Shown: positions 56,109 to 64,000 of the stretch, one piece after another
Position numbering within the stretch: position 1 is the stretch's first letter
Layout: each line of letters begins with the position of its first letter
Origin: Usnea hakonensis
Taxonomy: Eukaryota; Ascomycota; Lecanoromycetes; Lecanorales; Parmeliaceae
DNA length: 64,000 nt
Assembly (NCBI GenBank): GCA_013423325.1
Contig: BLJB01000144.1
Coordinates: 1 to 64,000, forward strand
Direction of reading: 5' to 3'
Notes under the pieces: model-generated
What the model was told of the DNA's origin: nothing
The model's database searches: none
Seen by the model: only the letters and a program-made list of their open reading frames with translations
Made by a program: the position numbers and the translations under genes

Positions 56109-57448
56109 TCAATCGAATACCCTTCCAACAGGCTTCGCTCGTAGTCGGCCTTGCACTTCCGGATCAGTGGGCCATTGCCTCTCGATTTTGTCCGTCTCGC
56201 CCGCCAGGAGATGGTCTATGTTCAACCGAGTGCTGTGTACAATGTTGAACGTGTAGCCTTTTTGCCGGACGCTTTGGGCGCTAAAGGTTCCTATGTCGCT
56301 GTCTCGGTTCAATCGGCCGGCTCCTTTGTGGCTGTCTATGAGCTGTGGGAACACGCCGACACATTTGAAGTTGGGGTCGTCTCTGCACATGTAGCCAATG
56401 CCAATGTCGATGGGCAGGAAGGTGTTGCGTTGGGCTTGCCCTCGTAACAGTTTGCGAGCGCCGCGGAATGAGAGCGCATAGCCGTAGAGGCAGACGCCGT
56501 TGTTCGCTTCGTATACTATTCGGGTATTGTTGTCGTATCCTTCGGCAACCATGTCTGGGATTCCAGCGAAATTCACACGATGTTTTGGGATCGGCACGGT
56601 ACCGTCGTTTTCGATGACGAATCGTCTCTCGTCGTCTGGTTTGATTTGATTCGAGCAGTGACCCAGCCACAAGAGGTCCCAATTATCACCGTACGGAGAG
56701 TGGGGTTTGGAGTTTGGAAGTTCAGTTGTGATGAATTGGCTGCCTTGAGCGAAGATTGCCAGCTGGTCTTTGAGGTTGGTGTCCCAATCCGCATCATCTT
56801 CTAGGACAATGGCCGATGTGAGCCCTTCCATGACGATCCTTGAATGCGCGCCGTCAGTCCGACGATTGCGAAGCTTCGGGTGTAGGTCCGACTCACTTTT
56901 GCGCAAAATTCAAGTGGGCACGCCAGCATCCAACGACATTATTTCTCGAGTCTTCCTCCTGCCCATGCCGTCAGCACCATCCCGCAAGTAGGGAGACATG
57001 TGTATGGACCTCGGGTATACCCTCCAACGAGGGAAGCGCCTTGTTTCCCACCTCTTCCCCTCTTACACCTTGTATTACTTCGGCGTGGAAGCCTGTGAGG
57101 GTGGAGGCGAGTGCAAAGGCATCGAGCTTGTCAGGTCGTTCGGCAAGGTTGAGGACGAAGGCTTTCTGAAACTGGATAGCAAGACAGTCAGCCAGTATGC
57201 AGAAGCAGTTTGAAAGGGTTGCGCACGCCAAGAGTCGAGTTGTAGACGTCTTTGACGCTGTCGGGTGTTGGTTGTTTAAAGCTGGCGGCGGGATTGGGAT
57301 TGTCGTTGTATGCATGACCTTTGAGGTAGGAAAGACCGTCGCCGGACTTTGTATACCAAAGCAGGGAGAGCAGGAAGAAAAGGCCGAGACCAAAGGGGAG
57401 GAGGCGAGGTCCCCTCACCATTTTGGGATCGCCGGTGGAGAGATGCAT
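56109..57448 (-). CDS. Glycosyltransferase family 25 protein (type II membrane)
   Basis: Four exons, complement(56109..56838, 56897..56958, 57010..57171, 57227..57448), 391 residues. A short cytosolic N-terminus is followed by one membrane anchor (LLPFGLGLFFLLSLLWY), as in Golgi glycosyltransferases. Splicing gives the GT25 opening STLGFQKAFVLNLAERPDKLDAF, then VVGCWRAHLNFAQKIVMEG and the DxD-like TSAIVLEDDADWD. Later blocks are DLLWLGHCS, GYALSFRGARKLL and LPIDIGIGYMC. The family transfers hexoses such as galactose from nucleotide sugars. Donors GTGCGC and GTCCAT are unusual; for the second, an alternative GTATAC donor with a later acceptor is possible and would alter a few residues. Either ATG (57448 or 57421) could be used. 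Confidence 0.82.
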
Positions 57449-58693
57449 GAGAAGGGATGGAGGTGATGGGTCAGATGGAAGAAGAGGTGAATAGTGGCAT
57501 CTTCAGCAATGTAGAGTAAATTGATTGGGAGAAATAAACGAGAAAGGAGGTGGAGGGTGAAGGGTGCAGGGTGAAGGGTGCAGGGTGAAGGGTGCAGGGT
57601 GAAGGGTGCAGGGCTGTGCTAGCAGTGTGCTAGCAGTAAGCAGCAAGTTGCATACTCATACAAACGGGAGTATTGAGTGTATGAGTGTATGAGTCTTATT
57701 GCCAAGCAAGGTGCTTTATGCAAGAGACGAAAGCTGGAGGAAATGTTTGGGGGTGAGTTTGAATAAATGGACGGATGAATGGAAGAAGACGAATAAGAAG
57801 ATGAAGATGAAGAAGACGGCGGGTTTTTTCAGGTACCCAGTTTCTGGTTTACTCCGGTTTTTTTTATGCGAGCACTACCTTAGGCGAAAAAGCTAAGCCA
57901 CTCTAAGGGGCTGGAACCTGACGAGGCGTAAGGGTGCTTGTACTTGTACTTTACGGAGTACGGGGTACCTAGGTAAGGTACTTAGGTACCTACCTTGAAA
58001 CCACATGCTCTGCTCTGTACTCTAAGACGGACTTCTTTGGGGCTATTTTCTAAGGTAGCTACATAAGTAAAGTAACCTATCAAACCTATCGCAAGCGTGA
58101 CCCTATTGATAACGGCCCGTGAAGACGGCCCTCAGTGGTTTGTCAAGCCTGAAGCTTGTCGAGGCTTGGTCGTAATAATTTATAAGATACTTTAATTTAG
58201 TAAAGTCCCTACCTAAGTCCTGACTCCTAAGGCTAAGAGGGAGGGGCCGGGAAGCCGAAGCAAAAAAAAAAAAAAGTCAAAAGAAATACTGCATCTTATA
58301 AAAAATCTACGTACTCCGTACCTTACTATCATTAAATATCTTATCTTGTACCTTATCTGCAGCGAGACGGCTCGGTCAAGCTCGGGTCAACAGTCGATTG
58401 GCTCGGATCCTTTGCATGCATCCCAGATTGCGACTTCAGTCTGCATGCTAAAGTACTATTGTCTCATGCTGCAGGACTTATCTGCCCCACCAACACATAC
58501 TCCGTACGATACAACTAATGGTGCACCCGAGCCGGCATAAACTCTACACCCCAAAAGGCCGTCTCATAAGTGAAGGTGACCACAGCTGCGGCACAACCTG
58601 ACATGGCGGCGCAATCCCCAATCTCTCGGCAGCCCAATGCAAGAAATACACTCATACAGCTGTCAGTCACCTCCAACCACCAAGTAGCCTCTT
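57449..58693. repeat. Spacer with 14-bp minisatellite and TACGGAGTA motifs
   Basis: A G-rich minisatellite (unit GAAGGGTGCAGGGT, about four to five copies) lies at about 57555-57613, directly upstream of the GT25 gene. Perfect TACGGAGTA copies on + are at 57952-57960, and inverted copies (TACTCCGTA) at 58312-58320 and 58498-58506. They are accompanied by AGGTACCTAGGTAAGGTACTTAGG-type palindromes at 57964-57993. No gene is supported. Confidence 0.55.
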
Positions 58694-58858
58694 CTACACT
58701 TCGCATTCAGCCGTGTCTTTTGCAACATCACCTACAGCGGCCTCTGTGAAGTTGACCGAGCCTTCTTCAACCATGATCCTGCAGTCAGAGGCGTCCAGAT
58801 GCACGAGGGTACCTGGGGTCGGTGCCCACGAAGGAGTGAGCTTTGTGGTGGCAGTCAT
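58694..58858 (-). CDS. Small ORF (54 aa), hypothetical
   Basis: ATG at 58858, TAG at 58696-58694. It has protein-like codon use, with many C- and G-ending codons (LTPSWAPTPGTLVHLDASDC, then ACRIMVEEGSVNF-like). No signal peptide or known motif. It stands alone in a region of gene relics, so it may be an exon fragment rather than a gene. Confidence 0.25.
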   Translation of the reverse strand: MTATTKLTPSWAPTPGTLVHLDASDCRIMVEEGSVNFTEAAVGDVAKDTAECEV

Positions 58859-59029
58859 TGATAGTCGGAATGAGCTGTGGGATTAATATGACGGAGTTGA
58901 CATCAAGTCGTCAACCATGATCCGTCGGAAGTACGACTTCTGAACCCACTGCTTCATAAGCTGCAGTGCCCTAAGCAGTTTGAACAGTGCCCTCACAATA
59001 GCTGGTGAGAACCACATCTTCGTGCACAA

Positions 59030-59520
59030 GCCTCTTGCTGATCCGGTGTAGGAACATTCAAGAACACCGCCTGACTGACGCGTTTTGTCATCGCCTCATC
59101 TCCTAGACGTTGTTAAGGTTGAAGACCTGAGATCTACACTTTGCGGATGTGGGATAGCATACATAGCTTGCAGGCAATCACAGATCCAAGCGGGAGAGTA
59201 GCATAGGTGAAAGAGGAGGCTTCGGACGTCTAGCCATACAGTACGCCAAAGAGCTAGGCATACGAATATCGCAACCGCAGCGGATGCAGGGAAGGGAAAG
59301 GCCGCGCTTGTCTCAGGCCGCCTACTGTTTCATGGGCAACATATCCACCCAGAGGTACTACGTATCACCACATACGGCGCCCAACGTATCACTGTCTTCG
59401 TCATGTTGGCGCAAAGCTATGCGAATGCGCCCTTTCTTGACCCCTGGCGAAAACGTCGTCGTGGTTGGCACTCTTCCGATCCAGGTCTCTTTGCTGGGGT
59501 TGCCCCGCGTGTCATGATAT
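59030..59520 (+). pseudogene. Zinc-type alcohol dehydrogenase relic
   Basis: Fragments in three frames appear in the correct order for a medium-chain alcohol dehydrogenase: GTFKNTA and LTRFVIAS near 59050-59096 (compare GTFQ...RFV), STLCGCGIAY...QSQIQAGE at 59132-59197 (compare the LLCAG block), the nucleotide-binding GGFGRLAIQYAKELGIRI at 59215-59268, and RMRPFLTPGENVVVVGTLP at about 59424-59480. Stops (e.g. TAG and TGA just before the glycine motif) and frame changes separate them. No splice set rescues a reading frame. The catalytic-domain N-terminus with the zinc cysteines is not seen. Limits are approximate. Confidence 0.6.
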
Positions 59521-59879
59521 GTTGAAAGAGCTACAACATAAGATCATCCCGAATACGCGTCGGGGTTCCGCACATCCAGCTTGGATCACCACCATTATGA
59601 TGAGCATTATGGGATAACCATCCTACCGGGTAAAGAAGGCAACTCGATCGTACTTTGAATATAGTACGGGTGAATGGAAACCAAGACGTGAGGAATATCG
59701 GCTCGTGGGAACAGTGAAATCCAGACCCAACCATGTCTCATTCCTCAAAGCAACCAAGCAACTACATTGAGTCGAACGATTCAAGACAAAACGGAGTGGA
59801 AAGTGACGCTTTACTTCCGGTACAGTACGACAGTCCTGGTCCCGTCCATCTTATTCTTATCCTCTAGCTTAAGCATCGT

Positions 59880-60110
59880 CCATTCAGCAGGCATCCTGCT
59901 GTAGATCTTGGTGCATGATGGATTTGTAAGCTTTCCTAGTGGCCATTATTCATGTACCAAATGGGCTTTTAGCCCTAACTTCGGTTCCTCCTTCGATGAG
60001 CGGTTTCAGGGTTTCTCAGGATCCAGATCCGATATAAACAGAAATAACACCTGGCAAATGCCAATCGAATTCGTCGGAATGATAGGCCTACATCTCCACC
60101 AATAATTTGA
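59880..60110 (+). pseudogene. Possible PAP2-type phosphatase relic
   Basis: At 59911-59958 a frame reads VHDGFVSFPSGHYSCT, matching the second phosphatase motif (DGxxSFPSGHSS) of fungal lipid phosphate phosphatases of the PAP2 superfamily. An in-frame TAG lies a few codons upstream. The first and third motifs are not found. It is a one-motif relic, so the call is tentative. Confidence 0.35.
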
Positions 60111-60422
60111 ATACTGTTGGTACGATCGCAGGGTCGTTGAAGGAGGTCGACCAAGTTTCGGGCTTTGTATCCAGGAGCCGATATTCTGGTTCATGGCACT
60201 GTGCATCATATTGATGACATGTGGAACAAGATCGGTGATGGATAGCTGGACCAGCTGAGCGAGCTGTGATCAAGATCTCTACAAGACTATGGGTACAGAG
60301 GAAGGAAAGCATACCGCATCAAAAAGCCGCTATTTTCATCCTTTCAGCGCATTTCGTCTGCACGATAATGCAAGCTACCATCCTTTACAATAAATATCTC
60401 TCCCCCATCCCCATCCCTCACC
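60111..60422. other. Spacer
   Basis: About 310 bases between the PAP2-like relic and the 3' end of the FAD oxidase gene. Nothing is recognised. Confidence 0.3.
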
Positions 60423-62492
60423 TCATTCCCCCACCTTAAAGTACCCCGGCTGCAGCTTCTCAAACACCCGATCCGGATCATACGCTCGACTTATCTCGAT
60501 CAAACGCTCCCGATTCGCTTCTCCGTACCCGCCAAAGACGTCCTGGTCCGCGGCCGCGTAATTCTGATAGATGTATTTGTAATCCAACTCTACGGTCTTG
60601 GCCGCGGCAACGGCGTTGGCGATGAAGGTGTTAGCGGCAAGTGCGATGCGGGCGTCGTCGGTTGGGGACGACCATGATATGGAAATGTCGACCACTGGGG
60701 GGTTTTGGGTGTTAGTGGTGGTGGAGATATATGTGAGTTAAGAGGTAGAGACGATAAGTCCAAGGGCTAACGACGCGGCTAGGACACAATAGAAGGCGAA
60801 TTCCATGGATTGCATCATGCTGGGCGTTTATGCACAAACATCAATCCCACATGGCTGACTAGGACAAATACCTAGTCCTTTTGGGACTGGGGAGGGAGGG
60901 TAGCCAATGACAAACAAACAAAGAACCAAGATACAATTGATGACAAGAAGAGTCATACAAGCTGAAATTAGACTCACAGATCAAAGGTCCATCACCCTCT
61001 TCAATCCCTAGCGCATTTCCCCCTGTCTTACGGAAATGAGCGATCGTATTGGTCGTAATGGGCTGCATCGTCACCGCAGGCAACACGCCCTTGGCACCCG
61101 TAATACCAGTCGTAGCCGCCATGAACATGTCCAGCACCCTCTGCTGAAACGCAGCATCAGGTTTGAATGTGCACGTCACATACGTCTCGCGGTACCCGGC
61201 CGGGTTGAATCTCTGGATCTCTTGCGTCAGGTTTGTGATCGTGGTGATGCGCATTGTGGATGCGAGGCTGGGGATAGAGGATAATTCGTGGAAGATGGGT
61301 GGGTTGATGGTGGGCTCGGCATACTCCATGCTCGTGGTGCAGAGGTATGTACCGTTCAGATAGAAGAACGAGAGGTAGAGTGCCGCAGAGGGGGAGGTTG
61401 GGGCCATGTGGGCGAAGTTTACGAGGGCGTTTAGGAGAGCGGGAGCCTGGGCAAGGGCGTATGTGCGTGTGCCGCCCCACATGTGGCCCTGCGGGAAAGT
61501 GGAGAGGGTGAATGTGGTTACGACGCCGAAGTTGTTGCCGCCGCCGCGGAGGGCAAAGTAGAGGTCTGGGTGGGAGATGTGATTTATGTGGGCGATGGTG
61601 CCGTTGGCGAGGACGACCTGTGGGGGTTGGGGTTAGGGCGTTGTGGGGAGTCGGGAATGGAGATTTTACTGACCTCGTAGGTGCGGACGTTGTCGCAGGC
61701 GAACCCGTGAAGGCCGGAGAAAAAGGATATTCCTCCTGCGGTTTCTGTCAGTGTTTTTTCTCTAGAATGCAGGTATGGGTCTGGAGACATTCAGTACCTC
61801 CCAGGGTGAGTCCTCCGACGCCAATGTCGGCGACTCGGCCGCCAACGACGGACAATTGCTGCTCGTCGAGATGACTGTACACATCGCCCCAGCGGGCACC
61901 GGATCCAACGGCAGTCAGGGTCCTGTCTGGCGATACCTGTATCTGGTTGAGTTGGGCCAAATCGATCGTCAGGCCGTCTTGGATATTTGACGCCCCCGCA
62001 AACATGGCGTGTCCTCCGCTCTTGACGGCGAATTGGCACCCGAAGAACTTGACTACGAGCAAAGACGCGGAAACGTCGCGGGCGGACTGGGGTTGGGTAC
62101 GGCATCGTGGCTGCGTTTCGGCTTGTTGGGCCGACCAGTAGGTGGCTTCTTGGCGGGCGTAGGATGGGCTTCCGATCTGGCTTGTGATGGTGGGAAGGAA
62201 GATGCCGAGAAACTGGCACTAAGGCGGGGATGGTCAATATTTTTGCCTTTTGATTTTTAGGCAGGCGATTTTTGGATCTGATTGTTCTTACGGTTCTGGC
62301 ACATGCGCTGCTGGCATTGGAGCCCGTCATGTTGTCGTTTAGCGAGTTGGTTGTGGTGACTGCTTTACTGTAGCCGAGGCCATCTAATGAGTTGAGTAGC
62401 TCGCTGTAGGGACTTGGGGTAGTGGTGCCGGTAGCACTGAGGCTCGGCGAGGAGGCTGCAAGGATGAGGAGGCGGAGGAGAAGACGATGCAT
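60423..62492 (-). CDS. Secreted FAD-linked oxidase (PCMH-type, berberine-bridge-like)
   Basis: Five exons, complement(60423..60694, 60978..61617, 61674..61735, 61798..62218, 62292..62492), 531 residues. Signal peptide MHRLLLRLLILAASSPSLSA. The FAD-binding domain shows FAVKSGGHAMFAG (histidine in the GGH motif is the usual covalent flavin site), DLAQLNQIQVSPD, TLTAVGSGARWGDVYSHL, VGGRVADIGVGGLTLGGGISFFSGLHGFACDNV and LYFALRGGGNNFGVVTTFTL. The C-terminal BBE motif is YQNYAAADQDVFGGYG...ERLIEISRAYDPDRVF. Such enzymes oxidise alcohols or sugars or cyclise secondary metabolites outside the cell or in the secretory pathway. Four introns are 56-73 nt except the last, which is 283 nt; all are GT-AG and in phase. 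Confidence 0.88.
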
Positions 62493-62619
62493 AGTTACGG
62501 TTCTAGCAATATACGTTCGAATTGGATCTGATCTGTCGGAAATGTGGGAAGGATGGATGTAAGATTCTTTGTCTAGCCACGATTATACAACTACTCAAAT
62601 ACCCGTACACACGGCAAAG

Positions 62620-62651
<32 letters not shown>

Positions 62652-63163
62652 NNCCACCGCAAAACCCCCCCCCCCCCCCCCCGCGAGTAATATCCCCTCG
62701 TGTGTTGAGGCATCCTTGGCTTTTCTCGGCGCTCTGCGGGGTTTGGGATGATCATATCAAGAGACCCAAAAAACAAACCTACGTATTATCACTCACCCCC
62801 CACTTTCCCCACCCCCACCACGGATTATAATTGACCAATCGCGGATGATGTTATGCCGGTTATCAACGGTCTTGTTACTTTACCTGAGGTACTTGACAAG
62901 TACCTTACGGAGTAGCTAGGTAAGATTTAAGAATCTGTCTAGGTAGCCTAGCTTGGGGGACTAATTTTACCTTACCTTACCTTACCGATTTTCCAAGCTC
63001 CGTGCGTCATCTTGACTGACCTCATAGTAATCCTTAATTCCAGCCCTAATAGGTCTGTTGCTCTTGGCATCCAATCGACGTCATCCTTCCATATCGCACC
63101 TTAGGTAGTAGCAGTATTTGTGGTTTCGACATAATTGTAAATATTGATCAGCACAATTATAGA
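62493..63163. repeat. Spacer with poly-C assembly join and TACGGAGTA
   Basis: Poly-C tracts of about 32 and 17 bases flank a 2-nt N run (62652-62653), another unresolved join. A perfect TACGGAGTA is at 62906-62914 and CCTTA repeats at about 62970-62987. Otherwise this is the upstream region of the FAD oxidase (-) and the epoxide hydrolase relic (+). Confidence 0.55.
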
Positions 63164-64000
63164 ATGGCTGGCACCGCAATCAAATCTTTTCAAGTACGCA
63201 GAGAATGCAAGCTCGAGCTAACTCGCTTGCCCACAAACCTCGCTGGTGAACAGTGGGCTGAGCGGAATGGCGTCACCCTCAAACTCATGGAAGACACTAT
63301 CAAATACTGGCGAGAGACATACCACTGGCGGGACGAAGAGACCCGCTTAAATATAATACTATAATTTATAACTTCGATTGAGGTGGAAGACTTTGAAGAA
63401 ATCAATGTGCATTTCCTGCATTCGCCATCTTCTTCGCCTAACGCGGTTCCACTCCTCTTTTTACATGGCTGGCCGGGTTCTTTTCAAGAAGTAAGCAAGG
63501 CTCTGCCAAAACTCAACGATGCTGGTTTTCATGTTGGTGCTCCTTCGCTTCCGGGATTCGGATTTTCGTCGTGCCCGAAGAAAGCTGGCTTCACTTACGA
63601 GGCAGGATGCAGAAGCGATGAGCAAACTCATGTCCAGACTTGGCTACGATGAGTACGTGGTCCAAGGGGGAGATTGGGGCGCGATGATAGCATGGACAAT
63701 CGCCCACTTGTACCCAAAATCCGCAAAGGCGATCCATATTAATCTGCTCTCATTACCCAAGCCCGACTTTGAATCTGAACCTGACTATACCGAGTTTGAA
63801 AAGCGCTCACTGCGACAGCACGAGCATTTTGATACAAAGGAGTTTGCCTACTATCTCGTACAGAATTCTAAGCCTCGCACTCTTGGATTTGCCATGCATG
63901 ACTCTCCGGTCGGCATGCTTGCATGGATGGCAGACAAGCTGCACACGTGGTCTGATTTGTATCCATGGTCTCCGACCGAATTGATCACATGGACGCTACT
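63164..64000 (+). pseudogene. Microsomal-type epoxide hydrolase, broken; runs off the window
   Basis: The N-terminal domain (KSFQVRRECKLELTRLPTNL, then TIKYWRETYHWRDEETRLN) matches the epoxide hydrolase N-terminus. The alpha/beta fold follows: LLFLHGWPGSFQE (HGWPG oxyanion motif), APSLPGFGFSS, and YVVQGGDWGAMIAW with the nucleophile Asp in GGDWG. Two lesions are seen. TAA at 63362-63364 sits where family members read LPQF, consistent with CAA changed to TAA. An extra base near 63602 shifts the frame between FTYE and the DAEAM helix. No GT-AG intron removes either. The stop lies in a CpA-to-TpA context compatible with RIP-type mutation. The 3' end, with the catalytic His, is beyond the window. 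Confidence 0.72.

Noticed and set aside
60695..60977. Possible extra exon inside the 283-nt last intron of the FAD oxidase
   Set aside because: The flanking sequence joins directly to family-like PLILVDISISW; nothing inside the intron reads as conserved protein.
1..64000. tRNA, rRNA, CRISPR arrays or intact transposons
   Set aside because: I looked for tRNA-like T-loop/anticodon patterns, regular spacer arrays and transposase or reverse-transcriptase motifs by eye and found none I could support; a covariance-model scan would be needed to exclude tRNAs.

Overview
The window is nuclear DNA of a filamentous ascomycete (Pezizomycotina). Most multi-exon genes carry short 45-165 nt GT-AG introns with GCTGAC/GCTGAT-like branch points a few bases before the acceptor. 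Many codons end in C. The families are typically fungal: HET, Pth11-like receptor, metacaspase, RNase T2, crnA-type nitrate transporter, fungal P450, and an AVT-type vacuolar transporter. Spacers hold long G-rich or CT-rich low-complexity tracts and a recurring TACGGAGTA motif. I cannot fix the class or species from sequence alone. Two 2-nt N runs (5134-5135 and 62652-62653) sit inside homopolymers and are assembly joins.

Layout. 0.6-5 kb: mitochondrial-type rhomboid protease (-), F-box-like protein (+), and an unrecognised protein with a puzzling internal frame switch (+). 6.7-12.7 kb: phytanoyl-CoA dioxygenase-like enzyme (-), six-exon Pth11-like membrane protein (+), vacuolar amino-acid transporter (+). 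14-19.5 kb: HET-domain gene with no visible start (-), a five-exon secreted protein made of two four-cysteine modules (-), C2H2 zinc-finger protein (-). 20.7-24.4 kb: secreted RNase T2 (+) and type I metacaspase (-). 24.4-27.9 kb: mostly non-coding, with a decayed NACHT/ankyrin-like relic. 27.9-35.4 kb: 2OG-Fe(II) oxygenase (+), GH16 glucanase (+), coiled-coil protein (-), membrane protein with a young internal duplication (+), alpha/beta hydrolase (+). 35.9-44.9 kb: large conserved fungal protein (-), nitrate transporter (+), cytochrome P450 (+), RING-H2 protein (-). 46.7-48.8 kb: repeat-rich protein with two R-x4-H motifs, a 49-residue C-terminal repeat array and an exact 78-bp duplication just before its start. 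50.8-57.4 kb: pyridoxal-reductase-like aldo/keto reductase (-), unrecognised four-exon protein (-), GT25 glycosyltransferase (-). 57.5-60.4 kb: a gene graveyard with alcohol dehydrogenase and PAP2 phosphatase relics. 60.4-64 kb: secreted FAD-linked oxidase (-) and a broken epoxide hydrolase running off the window (+).

The genes do not form an obvious biosynthetic cluster. They read as independent housekeeping, secretion, nutrient-uptake and self-recognition or cell-death genes in mixed orientation. Exon coordinates were worked out by hand from splice signals and frame continuity, so they are gene models rather than transcript evidence. The least ordinary items are the two-module secreted protein, the R-x4-H/repeat-array gene, the frame-switch block at 4.2-4.5 kb and the cluster of pseudogenes.
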